A DNA stretch of 64,000 nucleotides from Psychromonas sp. (GCA_013619145.1 JABXKR010000294.1:1-64000); one strand, 5' to 3'. Counted from the stretch's first letter, positions 40,089 through 50,706 are shown. The notes: a model not told the origin generated them from the letters alone. Numbers and translations are program-made.

Positions 40089-40715
40089 TTAGCTGGCTTT
40101 AAGGGGAATTTTTTTCGCAAAAACTTTTCCTTGTGTAAGCGATTTGAGTTGCTCGATAAATTGTTCTGCAAACTGCAAATCAACTTCAATAAGTGCATTT
40201 ACTGACTGCAAATACTCTACCTGCACAATACGTCCAGATTTGGATGCTAACAAGCTTTCTATCAACGCCATTTGAGCATAATCACAATGTAGCTGATATT
40301 GTTGATAAAAACGCTTTTCAATTGTCTGCATCTGCACGACTAATTGCTGTATCCCATTAGAATAAGCGCGCACTAATCCGCCTGTTCCGAGCTTTATCCC
40401 TCCGGAATAACGCACCACCACTGCCACTATTTCACCAAGATCAGTCCCTTGTAAGATACTCAACATTGGTTTTCCCGCAGTGCCTTTGGGTTCACCATCA
40501 TCACTACAGCCCATTTTTACACTGTTTTTAGGACTTGCGGCAATATAAGCCCAACAATGATGCCTCGCTTCTTTATGTAAATTTTTTATCGATTGCAGAT
40601 AATCTAATGCTTGCTGCTTGCCTTCAACATGTGCCAAATAAGTAATAAAACGACTTTTTTTTATCTCTTCCTGAAAAGATAAATCAGCCTGCAAAATAGC
40701 ATAAGGTTCAGTCAC
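40089..40715 (-). CDS. YigZ/IMPACT family protein
   Basis: KKSRFITYLAHVE, HHCWAYI, SDDGEPKGTAGKPML, RYSGGIKLGTGGLVRAY. Confidence 0.93.
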   Translation of the reverse strand: MTEPYAILQADLSFQEEIKKSRFITYLAHVEGKQQALDYLQSIKNLHKEARHHCWAYIAASPKNSVKMGCSDDGEPKGTAGKPMLSILQGTDLGEIVAVVVRYSGGIKLGTGGLVRAYSNGIQQLVVQMQTIEKRFYQQYQLHCDYAQMALIESLLASKSGRIVQVEYLQSVNALIEVDLQFAEQFIEQLKSLTQGKVFAKKIPLKAS

Positions 40716-40781
40716 AAAGACTCCATAACAAATAAAAAGGAGAATGAAGCAAAAGAAGCTATCTTATCTGAGCTTCTGCGA

Positions 40782-41174
40782 TTAATTAGTACAATCATAG
40801 CCAGCAGCTTGCCAGGCTAAAAATCCACCTGCAACTGAATAAACATCTTTAAATCCCATCTGCTGTAAAGAAAATGCCGATAAAATCGTACGTGCACCTG
40901 AACGACAGAGCAGATAGATAGGTTGCTCAGATAACAATTCAAGTGTTGCAAAGCGTTCAGAGATGCTTGCATGACTGCTAATTTGCATCTCCAGAATACC
41001 ACGAGGAATAAGCAGCGCATTAGGAATGGAGCCCGCATTCGTTTCTGCAGCTTCGCGAATATCAATAACAATCGCTTGCGGATTTTCTTCAATAATAGCT
41101 TTCAACTCTTGTATATCTACCTCTTGCACTTGAGGGCGAATCGACTCAACAAGTTCACTGCCATTCATAACCAT
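40782..41174 (-). CDS. rhodanese-like domain protein
   Basis: AIVIDIREAAET...PNALLIPRG, active-site loop CRSGART. Confidence 0.9.
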   Translation of the reverse strand: MVMNGSELVESIRPQVQEVDIQELKAIIEENPQAIVIDIREAAETNAGSIPNALLIPRGILEMQISSHASISERFATLELLSEQPIYLLCRSGARTILSAFSLQQMGFKDVYSVAGGFLAWQAAGYDCTN

Positions 41175-41204
41175 TTTATTAATCCTTTATTCTGTGAAGT
41201 AATC

Positions 41205-43556
41205 TTAAAACGAATGATAAAGTAGATCTAACAGCATTTTCCCTTGATCTTGCGCTACAAAATCAGGGTATAACGCCTGCAGGGTTTGTAAGAATACTTT
41301 TATCACTTTCTCATCAAAGGGTTCGATACTGCGTGCTTGTAGCTTTCCTTTACATAACAAAGCAATATGCTTTTGATCAACCCCCTGCCAACTTTTCGTT
41401 TCACTGAACAGCAAAAACAGTAACTGGTGATAACGTAAAAATGTTTCTCTTAAATGGCCTACAAAAATAGTTAATAACAGATCATCGCTTATCACATAAA
41501 GTCCATTTTCAAACCTCAAGACACCGATCTCTCGTAACTGTTTTAACCCCTCTTCCATTAAAGGCATTAGATCTTGCTGATTATTTAAAAAATATTCAGC
41601 CTGTAGAAAAGGATAAATTTTAGACGCATAACAAGCAATATTATCAAAAGTTAAGGCTTTATTTTGCCACAATAAATAACGCACTGTATTACATAATAAA
41701 CTTGGTAAGACAAAAAGATGAATTATATTATTTCGATAATAGCTGAGCTGTATTGCCTCTGTCTGCGAACAGACAACCAGACCATCACGCTCAGCAAACT
41801 TATCTAAAACTAAAGCTTGCTGATAAATATCACCAGCACCGCCTTGCGCGTAAGTCAGCAGACTATTTTTATTTAGTAAAGCAAGTAGCTGTTGGTGCTT
41901 ACTAATATGCTCGAAAAATAGCGGTTTTTGTACAGAGAAGTTTTTACTTGCTAATAAAATTGAAGCACACAAAGGTAATGCATTAACCGCAGTTGCCGCG
42001 TTGATACCAACCATCACGTTATGGGCAACTTGCTGCACCTGCTTTTTAAATTGCAGATCATCAATCTCAGATTGTTGCCAGTTTGGAATTTCTTTATCAA
42101 AGTGCTGTTTAATATTAATCGGCTCACCAAAATTAACAAAAGCCCGCCCAAAGTTACCAAGTTTTCTAACAATCCCTAAAACTTGCCAAAAACTCTCTTT
42201 CTCTTTTTTCTGCCCAGCCAACTCTTTAGTGTAAGTACTTACTTCCATTATGTGATCATAACCAATATAAACAGGCACGATTAAAACATTACGCTCTGGT
42301 TGATTTAAATAGGTCTGCAAAGAGGTTGCTAACAAACCTGTTTTAGGTGGTAGTAAACGCCCCGTGCGACTGCGTCCCCCCTCAGTGAAAAATTCAATCG
42401 GATAACCTTGTTTAAATAACATTGCAAAGTAAGCTTTAAACACTTGCGCATACAGTGGTGAGCCTTTAAAAGTACGGCGCAAAAAGAAAGCACCGGAACG
42501 CCTGAAAACAGCCCCTGCCGGGAAAAAGTTAAGATTTACACCCGCTGCAACATGCGGAGGCACTAGACCTTGCTCGAACAATAAGTATGAAAGTAACAGG
42601 TAATCCATATGACTGCGATGACACGGCATATAGATAATTTCTGCGCCACTTTGACAAGCTTGGCGAACTGCTTGTGCATGATGCACTTCAATACCTTGAT
42701 AGATATGATTCCATACCCAGCTTAATATTTTACGGAATAGGCGCAGAAATGAATAAGAGAAGTTAGCACTGATCTCCTGCAGATAGGCCCGACACTGAGA
42801 CTCAATCTCAGCTTCGCTCAACTGTTCGATTTCAGCCCTTTCTTTGATCACTTGCTGCAAACTCGGTTGCTGTAAAACAGCGTTAATCATCTCTTTTCGA
42901 TTGGGTAATTTAGGACCGATACTGCTACGTTTTTGATGACCAAAATAACTGATTGCCACTTTTGCCAGCTTATGCGCTAACTGCTGCGCCGATTTATCAC
43001 GCTGGCATAGAGCTGCAATCGAAATAGGGTGATTAAAACGTACTAAATGATCTTTGCCATTTTTTAACACGATCAATGACTTATGCACAGCACCGACTCG
43101 GCGCTGGTCAAGCAGATCAAACCATGATTTTTTACCTTGTTTACCAGGATTTCTTCCCCAATAAAATGTGACAGGCACTAACTGAATATCTAAATTTTCA
43201 TCCGCTTTATGTAAATTTAATAACTGCTGGTACTGATCCAAGTAAGGAGCATCTTGATTTTGTGCTTTTTTTTGTGGAGCTGATTTTTGTGAGAAAAAAG
43301 ACCAGTCATCAATAAAAATAGCGGCACTTATGCTTTGCCCGTTCACTTTTATCGCTAGATAGGGATCCGGCAACCCCGCCTTTAAACAACTTGATTGCAG
43401 TCCCAACAAGTCACTTGCACTGTTTTGCTCCACAACATAAATAATTGGCCGATTCAGATCGAGCTGTAATTCAGTAATAGCCTGTAAAGGGACATGATGA
43501 CTAGTTACCCAATATTTATTAATTAAACGAGAAAAAAGAGAGCCTTTTGCTAACAC
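41205..43556 (-). CDS. plsB: glycerol-3-phosphate 1-O-acyltransferase
   Basis: YMPCHRSHMDYLLLSY, FTEGGRSRTGRLLPPKTG. Confidence 0.97.
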   Translation of the reverse strand: MLAKGSLFSRLINKYWVTSHHVPLQAITELQLDLNRPIIYVVEQNSASDLLGLQSSCLKAGLPDPYLAIKVNGQSISAAIFIDDWSFFSQKSAPQKKAQNQDAPYLDQYQQLLNLHKADENLDIQLVPVTFYWGRNPGKQGKKSWFDLLDQRRVGAVHKSLIVLKNGKDHLVRFNHPISIAALCQRDKSAQQLAHKLAKVAISYFGHQKRSSIGPKLPNRKEMINAVLQQPSLQQVIKERAEIEQLSEAEIESQCRAYLQEISANFSYSFLRLFRKILSWVWNHIYQGIEVHHAQAVRQACQSGAEIIYMPCHRSHMDYLLLSYLLFEQGLVPPHVAAGVNLNFFPAGAVFRRSGAFFLRRTFKGSPLYAQVFKAYFAMLFKQGYPIEFFTEGGRSRTGRLLPPKTGLLATSLQTYLNQPERNVLIVPVYIGYDHIMEVSTYTKELAGQKKEKESFWQVLGIVRKLGNFGRAFVNFGEPINIKQHFDKEIPNWQQSEIDDLQFKKQVQQVAHNVMVGINAATAVNALPLCASILLASKNFSVQKPLFFEHISKHQQLLALLNKNSLLTYAQGGAGDIYQQALVLDKFAERDGLVVCSQTEAIQLSYYRNNIIHLFVLPSLLCNTVRYLLWQNKALTFDNIACYASKIYPFLQAEYFLNNQQDLMPLMEEGLKQLREIGVLRFENGLYVISDDLLLTIFVGHLRETFLRYHQLLFLLFSETKSWQGVDQKHIALLCKGKLQARSIEPFDEKVIKVFLQTLQALYPDFVAQDQGKMLLDLLYHSF

Positions 43557-43799
43557 AATAAAACCTTAGTAACTTGGAAACAGACAACTTAAAAAAGGGC
43601 AATGTTAACATATAAAAGTGTCTGAAATAGCAGCAGCAAGTAAAACGGCACAGGAAATAGCGCGCTTTGCTAAAATAAACACAGCAAAAAAATATTAAAG
43701 CGCTAATTTTTAGAGCTGATTTTACATTATTATAAATAGTGGAACGTCCTTTGCTTAGTTTTATTTATATTCAAAAATAAACAAGATTTAAGGAGCAAG

Positions 43800-44837
43800 G
43801 TGATGAAATATTTGTTATCGACACTACTAAACCCACTAGTTGCGCTACCAAATCAAAAAGAGTCTGCTTTACAAGCGAAATTTTGTAGACTGATTGCCCA
43901 GAGCGATTTCCACGGCATCCTGCAATTATATCTACAGAGTGAAGCAACCGGGCGTCAAGAGTTATTGAAAGTAATTGGAAAAAGCGCCAATTTTCAGGGG
44001 TTTGTTGATTATTTGACGGAACGACCAGATAATTATTTAAGTCCCTTTTTTATAGCTGTGATGTATTCCCACTCAGCAAGAAAATCATTTCAACAGAGTA
44101 TAAAATCGAAGCAAAACCATCTGCATATTGGGAACATGGTTTATTACGCACAATCCGCTTATGAGCTTTATGTTAAAGCTCTGCCGGGATCCAATAAAGA
44201 TGTTTTAATTTACAGTCACCTAATTGATAACTTATTGTTACTTAATGAAAATATCGAAACTGCAAATCAATATTACCAACATGCTCTGCACTGGGATGCA
44301 AATAGCTTTCAGCTGCATCAGGCAATGACCAATCTATTAAGTCAAAAAGGGTTCAGTGGCCGTAAACAAGCTTTCGAATTAGCCAAAAAAGTGACTAATT
44401 ATGCCGCAGCGGGGGACCCCAACTTACATCTTTTGCCCCTTGCTCATATTCAAGAATGGTTATTTCTTTGCACACAAAAATCCAAAAAACTGCAACAAAA
44501 CTACTTTAAACGCGCTTCAGTAGAAGTTGAAATTGAACAAGCTTATTCATTATTTGCAGAACAGCGTAACCATGACGTTAATAGCTTGCGGGCGAGCCAA
44601 AGCTTTATGTTCTGTTTTTATATGAATAACAACCAGCAAAAGTTAGCGCAAGAACTCTCTTTTAACCAAAATTATATCGATTTTTCAACTGCACCCTGGG
44701 CCTATTTGGGACAACCCAAATTACGTTACAACTTAATCCTAAGACAATGCAACTTACTACCCCCGGCAAGTTCCCGCAGCACTCAAATCAAAACATCCTG
44801 GCGTAACTATTTTAATAAAGAGGTTATAACGCAATAA
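43800..44837 (+). CDS. hypothetical protein, TPR-like alpha-helical
   Basis: 345-aa ORF with RBS AAGGAGC; helical repeat-like pattern; no family recognised. Confidence 0.65.
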   Translation: MMKYLLSTLLNPLVALPNQKESALQAKFCRLIAQSDFHGILQLYLQSEATGRQELLKVIGKSANFQGFVDYLTERPDNYLSPFFIAVMYSHSARKSFQQSIKSKQNHLHIGNMVYYAQSAYELYVKALPGSNKDVLIYSHLIDNLLLLNENIETANQYYQHALHWDANSFQLHQAMTNLLSQKGFSGRKQAFELAKKVTNYAAAGDPNLHLLPLAHIQEWLFLCTQKSKKLQQNYFKRASVEVEIEQAYSLFAEQRNHDVNSLRASQSFMFCFYMNNNQQKLAQELSFNQNYIDFSTAPWAYLGQPKLRYNLILRQCNLLPPASSRSTQIKTSWRNYFNKEVITQ

Positions 44838-44847
44838 TGAAGAAATT

Positions 44848-44878
44848 AAGATCACTTACTTAAACAGCAAGTGATCTT
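44848..44878. terminator. 10-bp-stem hairpin (possible factor-independent terminator without T-tract)
   Basis: AAGATCACTT-acttaaacagc-AAGTGATCTT. Confidence 0.45.
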
Positions 44879-44937
44879 ACCCCCGCCTTTTGTTAAAGTA
44901 ACGATCTCAATAAAACAACTTACAGGTTTCTCTTTTC

Positions 44938-45294
44938 ATGCAGAAGAACACCGGATTAAAACGCATTATTCTTGCCACAGGTTATTCAACACAAGGTTTA
45001 ACAAGCGCCTTTAAACATGAGGCGGCATTTCGCCAAGAGTTATTATTAGCTGCGATTTTAATTCCACTTGCCTGTTATTTAGATGTTTCGCAAATCGAAC
45101 GTATTTTATTGATAGCACCTGTTTTCTTAGTAATGATTATTGAGATCATTAATTCCGCGATTGAAGCTGTGGTTGACCGAATTGGTAGTGAACACCATGA
45201 ATTGGCTGGTCGAGCAAAAGATATGGGCTCAGCAGCAGTATTAATCGCCTTAATTTTAAGTGCATATATTTGGATTGAAATCCTTTTTTTATAA
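44938..45294 (+). CDS. dgkA: diacylglycerol kinase
   Basis: EAAFRQEL, EIINSAIEAVVDRIGSEHHELAGRAKDMGSAAV. Confidence 0.96.
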   Translation: MQKNTGLKRIILATGYSTQGLTSAFKHEAAFRQELLLAAILIPLACYLDVSQIERILLIAPVFLVMIIEIINSAIEAVVDRIGSEHHELAGRAKDMGSAAVLIALILSAYIWIEILFL

Positions 45295-45322
45295 ACACGA
45301 TTAACAAATTTAGGATTTTAAA

Positions 45323-46723
45323 ATGGCAGATAAACCACCTTATTCAGCAAAAAAAAATAAAACCATCTCTCCGATTAAAACCGTGCCTCACTCTTTTGAA
45401 GCTGAACAAGCTATCATAGGTGGTTTATTACTAAATAATGAAGCATGGAATGATGTAGCCGAGCGAGTTGTAGACCGTGATTTTTATCATCGCGCGCATC
45501 GGCAAATTTTTTCCACCATCGAACTTCTCAGCAGTGAAGATATTCCCGTTGATTTAGTAACACTTTCAGAGCACCTTGAAAACAAACAGGAGCTTGAAGG
45601 GATAGGTGGTATCGCTTACCTTGCAGAACTGCTACAAAACACGCCTAGTGCCGCCAATATTAATAACTACTCAGATATCGTGCGCGAGCGTGCCATTGTT
45701 CGAGAGTTAATTGGTGTCGCCAATGAGATTGCCGAAGCGGGTTATGAAACAGAGGGACGAGATAGCTCGGAACTGCTTGATTTTGCTGAAACCAAGGTAT
45801 TCCAAATTGCCGAGGCGCGTAGTAATAAAAATGAAGGCCCGCAAGCGATTAAAGATATCTTAAAAGAGACAGTCGCTAAAATTGATGATTTATGTAAAAA
45901 CCCACGAGATGGTATTACAGGTTTATCTTCGGGGTATAACGATTTAGATCAGATGACTACCGGATTCCAACCAGGCGATCTGATTATTGTAGCAGCACGT
46001 CCATCTATGGGGAAAACCACCTTTGCGATGAACCTGGCAGAACATGCCGCACTTAATGCTGATAAAGCCACGCTTATCTTTTCATTGGAGATGCCGGCAG
46101 ATCAAATAATGAACCGTATACTGGCATCGCTGGGACGTATTGATCAGGGTAAAATCCGTACCGGTCAGCTTGATGAAAATGACTGGGCCTCGCTCTCTTC
46201 AACTATGTCAATTTTATTAAACCAAAGTAAGATGTTTATCGATGATAGTTCCGGCCTAACGCCGACCGAACTGCGTTCTCGTGCACGCCGTATCGCACGT
46301 GATCACGGCGGTATCAGTATGATCATGGTCGATTATCTACAACTGATGCGCGTACCTTCATTAAGTGAAAACCGTACTCTAGAGATCTCTGAAATTTCTC
46401 GCTCATTAAAAGCTTTAGCTAAAGAGTTACGCTGCCCAGTTATCGCGCTTTCACAGCTAAACCGTGGCCTTGAGCAACGCGCCGATAAACGCCCTATCAA
46501 CTCAGATTTACGTGAATCCGGTGCGATTGAGCAGGATGCCGATCTGATTATGTTTATCTATCGTGATGAAGTTTATAATGAAGATAGTAACGATAAGGGT
46601 ATTGCTGAAATCATTATCGGTAAACAACGTAACGGCCCGATCGGTAAAATACGTTTAACCTTCCAAGGACGTTATTCTCGATTTGATGATTATACGGGTG
46701 CTGCTTATCATGGTGATGAATAA
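45323..46723 (+). CDS. dnaB: replicative DNA helicase DnaB
   Basis: PHSFEAEQAIIGGLLL, AARPSMGKTTFAMN, DLRESGAIEQDADLI. Confidence 0.98.
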   Translation: MADKPPYSAKKNKTISPIKTVPHSFEAEQAIIGGLLLNNEAWNDVAERVVDRDFYHRAHRQIFSTIELLSSEDIPVDLVTLSEHLENKQELEGIGGIAYLAELLQNTPSAANINNYSDIVRERAIVRELIGVANEIAEAGYETEGRDSSELLDFAETKVFQIAEARSNKNEGPQAIKDILKETVAKIDDLCKNPRDGITGLSSGYNDLDQMTTGFQPGDLIIVAARPSMGKTTFAMNLAEHAALNADKATLIFSLEMPADQIMNRILASLGRIDQGKIRTGQLDENDWASLSSTMSILLNQSKMFIDDSSGLTPTELRSRARRIARDHGGISMIMVDYLQLMRVPSLSENRTLEISEISRSLKALAKELRCPVIALSQLNRGLEQRADKRPINSDLRESGAIEQDADLIMFIYRDEVYNEDSNDKGIAEIIIGKQRNGPIGKIRLTFQGRYSRFDDYTGAAYHGDE

Positions 46724-47081
46724 AATCAGATTCAAGTTTATAGGGTAAACGGATGCAAATTCAGTAAAGTACCTTTAACCTTGCAATACGTTATTGTCGA
46801 TTTGATGATTATACGGGTGCTGCTTATCATGGTGATGAGTAAAACCATGCTGAAGCTTATAGGGTAAACGGATTCAAATTCAGTAAAGTGCCTTTAACCT
46901 TACAAGGGCGATATTGTCGATTTGATGATTATACGGGTGCGGCTTATCATGGTGATGAGTAAAATAATGCTGAAGCTTATAGGGTAAACGGATTCAAATT
47001 CAGTAAAGTGCCTTTAACCTTGCAAGACGTTATTGTCGATTTGATGATTATACGGGTGCTGCTTATCATGGTGATGAATAA
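46601..47081 (+). repeat. dnaB 3'-end plus three degenerate tandem copies, 119-120 bp period
   Basis: Stop codons of successive units at 46723, 46842, 46962, 47081; each ends TTTGATGATTATACGGGTGC(T/G)GCTTATCATGGTGATGA(A/G)TAA; copy 2 still reads LTLQGRYCRFDDYTGAAYHGDE*. Confidence 0.95.
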
Positions 47082-47111
47082 CCCATTGATAACAATAAAT
47101 AGAGTCTTTAA

Positions 47112-48188
47112 ATGAATATCACATACGCAGTTATCGATTTAAATGCATTACAACAAAACTTACAAAGTTTGCAACAAACCGCCCCAGGCAGCAAAGTACT
47201 CGCGGTAGTAAAAGCCAATGCATACGGTCATGGCATGGTCAAAGTGGCGGAAACATTACAGGATGTACATGCATTCGGTGTGGCACGCCTTAACGAAGCG
47301 TTAATATTACGTGATGCTGGCATTAAGAAACCGATCGTTCTACTAGAAGGTTTTTTTAACAACAGTGATCTGCATACTTTAGTTGCTAAAAACTTACAAT
47401 CAGTGGTTCACTCTGAGCAACAAGTTGATGCTATTTTAAAAGCAGATTTAGCCAAACCACTACAAGTTTGGTTAAAACTTGATACTGGCATGCACCGTTT
47501 AGGCTTTCCCCCTGAGCAATTTGATTCTGTTTACCAGCGCCTGCAAAACAGCAAAAATATACAACAACCAATCAACTTAATCACCCACTTTAACTGTGCA
47601 GATGAACTTGATAATCCAATCACGGCTTTACAAATTAAGCTATTTAAACAACATATAAAAAACAACAGCGGTTTAAATTCACTAGCTAATTCAGCGGCCA
47701 CGCTTGCTTGGCCTGAAGCGCATAGCGATATAATTCGCCCAGGCATCGCTTTATACGGCGTTTCGCCGTTTGCAGATAAAAGTGCAGAAGATTTTCAATT
47801 AAAACCAGTGATGACCCTGAAATCACGTTTAATCGCAGTGCGTGAACATCAAGCGGGGGAAAGTGTTGGTTATGGCGCAAATTGGACAGCCAAACAAGAT
47901 ACAAAATTAGGTGTCGTTGCCGTCGGTTATGGTGATGGTTATCCGCGAATGGCTCCTGAAGGAACACCCGTTTTGGTTAATGGTCGATTAGTACCTATTG
48001 TTGGTCGTGTTTCGATGGATATGTTAACCGTTGATTTAGGCTTAAACAGTTCAGATCAAGTCGGAGATGATGTCACTTTATGGGGAGAAGGGTTACCTGC
48101 AACGCAAGTGGCCAAGCATATCGGCACTATCGCCTATGAATTAGTGACCAAATTAACCTCTCGTGTTGCGCTGCAATACCGCGAATAA
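47112..48188 (+). CDS. alr: alanine racemase
   Basis: AVVKANAYGHG, GVARLNEAL, RPGIALYGVSP, GRVSMDM. Confidence 0.97.
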   Translation: MNITYAVIDLNALQQNLQSLQQTAPGSKVLAVVKANAYGHGMVKVAETLQDVHAFGVARLNEALILRDAGIKKPIVLLEGFFNNSDLHTLVAKNLQSVVHSEQQVDAILKADLAKPLQVWLKLDTGMHRLGFPPEQFDSVYQRLQNSKNIQQPINLITHFNCADELDNPITALQIKLFKQHIKNNSGLNSLANSAATLAWPEAHSDIIRPGIALYGVSPFADKSAEDFQLKPVMTLKSRLIAVREHQAGESVGYGANWTAKQDTKLGVVAVGYGDGYPRMAPEGTPVLVNGRLVPIVGRVSMDMLTVDLGLNSSDQVGDDVTLWGEGLPATQVAKHIGTIAYELVTKLTSRVALQYRE

Positions 48189-48198
48189 ACAGCAAACA

Positions 48199-49179
48199 AT
48201 GAGTGCTATTTTTCAGGTTATACAGGCCAAGCTATTTTGTTATCAGTTAGCCTTTACCTGCCCGCTAAATTTTAATGGGCAAAAACTTACTTGCCGTAAA
48301 GGACTTATCTTACAACTACAAGATAACAGTGGTCATTTAAGCTTTGGCGAAATAGCCCCCTTACCCGGTTTTAGTGACGAGAATTTAGCACAGGCAACGA
48401 CACAAATAATCAGCGTGTTGGAAAATGGATTAACACACTTAAATCAACAAGCCGACTTATACCCAAGTGTGCAATTTGCTTTGGATAACGCTTTACACAA
48501 TATCCCGCTCACAAAAAAGGCAGTCAGCCCTGATATTATCCCTTTATTACAAGGCGACAATAATAGTGTTATAAAACAGTATATTGCTTTAAATAAACCG
48601 GTTATTATCAAACTTAAAGTCGCGCGACAGAGCGTTCAACAAGATATTTTATTATTTAAGACATTAACTTCTCTTAATCCACTTTTAGCGGTTCGTTGCG
48701 ATGCTAATCAAGTCTGGAAAAAAACAGAAGCAAGCCATTTTTTGGGCGGTATCAACACTAAACAACTCGATTATATTGAAGAGCCAACGGCAAGTTTTAA
48801 AGATAATCTGCAATTAGCAGAAAAACATCAAATCGGGCTGGCACTTGATGAAACCCTGCAACAGACTAACTTTTGCTACCAACACTCCGACCATATCAAG
48901 GCACTGATTTTAAAGCCGACCTTAATCGGTTCATTAAGCAGAGTACAAAACTTTATAAATATTGCCAAACAACAGCAGTTACAAGTGAGTATCAGTTCCT
49001 CTTTTGAATCTATTATCGGCTTACTGCAATTAAGCTATTTAGCTGCTTTGTATAAGAAAAAGTGCGACATTTCATTAGGTATCGATACTTTAAAATATTT
49101 TAAGCCAGGTTTATTAACAGATATAAATCGAATTCAGCAGGATATACAGGAGTTGGAGTGTTTATGGACAAGCAATTAA
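48199..49179 (+). CDS. menC: o-succinylbenzoate synthase
   Basis: Enolase-superfamily LKV, RCDANQVW, YIEEPTASFKD, ALDETL; start 48199 preferred to 48163. Confidence 0.9.
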   Translation: MSAIFQVIQAKLFCYQLAFTCPLNFNGQKLTCRKGLILQLQDNSGHLSFGEIAPLPGFSDENLAQATTQIISVLENGLTHLNQQADLYPSVQFALDNALHNIPLTKKAVSPDIIPLLQGDNNSVIKQYIALNKPVIIKLKVARQSVQQDILLFKTLTSLNPLLAVRCDANQVWKKTEASHFLGGINTKQLDYIEEPTASFKDNLQLAEKHQIGLALDETLQQTNFCYQHSDHIKALILKPTLIGSLSRVQNFINIAKQQQLQVSISSSFESIIGLLQLSYLAALYKKKCDISLGIDTLKYFKPGLLTDINRIQQDIQELECLWTSN

Positions 49180-50564
49180 ATTATTGTCCCGTGCGCTTTC
49201 AAGCGCTCTTACAACCTGATGGCTTAGCGATTCAGTCTGATCAGCAATTACTAAGCTTTAAACAACTTGATCAGATGATAGATTTGTTAGAAAAGCAGTT
49301 ACTGTTACATGGATTAAAAGCAGGAGACAGATTAGTCTGCATTGCGCCAAACTCTGTAAATCTTATTATATTGCAGCTGACTTGCCTGCGCAGCGGGGTT
49401 ATTTTTTGTCCAATAAACCCTCGTTTTAGCGCTTATGAAATACACGCCAGACTGGAGATTCTTAACACTGAGTTTATCTGGCTGGAACAGATAAAATCAC
49501 CAGCAGATTTAACAGGCTTAGCGTTAGATTTCAGCCTAAACAGCAAGAGGGAGGTCAGCCTCTCTGCACTGAAAATCAACCATCAGCAGGTGATAAATAT
49601 TATTTTCACCTCAGGGAGTAGCGGTCTACCGAAAGCGGTAATGCATAACTTTAGTAATCATTATTACAGCGCATTAGGATCACAAGAAATCATCCCCCTA
49701 AAAAGCGGCGATAAAAATTTGCTCTCCTTACCTCTGTTTCATATTAGCGGTTACGCCACTGTGATCAGGACAATACTTGCAGGCGCAACACTTATACTAA
49801 GTGATACAAAATTAAATATACACTTACTTAAAAAACAAAAAATCACTCACCTCTCTTTAGTTGTCACACAGCTTTATCGTTTACTAGGCAAAGCAGAGTT
49901 TCAGAAAAGCAGTCTAAGTATCAAACACCTGTTACTCGGTGGCAGTGCCTTTTCTAAGCGATTATTAAAACAAACTAAGCAACGTGGTTTTACTTATCAT
50001 TTAAGTTACGGCTTAACTGAAATGAGCTCTCAAGTTGCCACATCAACTAACAGCCAGTGCTTGCATATATTAAAAAATAGAGAGCTGAAAATAATAAATG
50101 ATGAAATTTTACTGCGTGGAAAAACCCGTTTTGTTGGTTATTTTAACGGGCTTATGGCAAATAGTTTGATTCCTGAAAAACAATGGTTTGCCAGTAAAGA
50201 TTTAGGCAGGAAAGTTGGGGATAAATTACAAATAATTGGAAGAAAGGATCGTCTGTTTATCTCTGGCGGTGAAAATATCCAACCCGAAGAGATTGAATTT
50301 ATACTGCTAGGCTTTCCCGCAGTAAAACAAGCTTACGTAGTCGCAATTGACGATCCCACCTTTGGAGAACGCCCGGTTGCTTTTATCGACTGGCAAGACG
50401 GAAAGTGTTTACAAGGCCAACTCGATCATTACCTAGAGGATAAACTGAGTAGTTATAAACGGCCTGTACACTGTTTTTTACTGCCTCCACAAACGGGTCT
50501 CAAGGTATCACTTAAAGAATTACAACAGATTGCGCAAACGCACTTGGATAAGATTAAGTTTTAA
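49158..50564 (+). CDS. menE: o-succinylbenzoate-CoA ligase
   Basis: FTSGSSGLPKAVMHN, SYGLTEMSSQ, KDRLFISGGENIQPEEIE; overlaps menC. Confidence 0.92.
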   Translation: MFMDKQLNYCPVRFQALLQPDGLAIQSDQQLLSFKQLDQMIDLLEKQLLLHGLKAGDRLVCIAPNSVNLIILQLTCLRSGVIFCPINPRFSAYEIHARLEILNTEFIWLEQIKSPADLTGLALDFSLNSKREVSLSALKINHQQVINIIFTSGSSGLPKAVMHNFSNHYYSALGSQEIIPLKSGDKNLLSLPLFHISGYATVIRTILAGATLILSDTKLNIHLLKKQKITHLSLVVTQLYRLLGKAEFQKSSLSIKHLLLGGSAFSKRLLKQTKQRGFTYHLSYGLTEMSSQVATSTNSQCLHILKNRELKIINDEILLRGKTRFVGYFNGLMANSLIPEKQWFASKDLGRKVGDKLQIIGRKDRLFISGGENIQPEEIEFILLGFPAVKQAYVVAIDDPTFGERPVAFIDWQDGKCLQGQLDHYLEDKLSSYKRPVHCFLLPPQTGLKVSLKELQQIAQTHLDKIKF

Positions 50565-50706
50565 ATAATCTGATTTTCTGCTGGAGCAGCTAGGTAGTAA
50601 CAACAAATTAATCTTTTAGTTAAACCTATAAAAAGAATCAGAGACAAAATAGGCATTTAACAGATAATTCGGTAGAATATTTTATTCTTTTGAAAAAAGA
50701 GCATTT

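Noticed and set aside
46724-47081. CRISPR-like array after dnaB
   Set aside because: Repeats are ~120 bp units homologous to the dnaB end with no unique spacers, so tandem duplication fits and CRISPR does not
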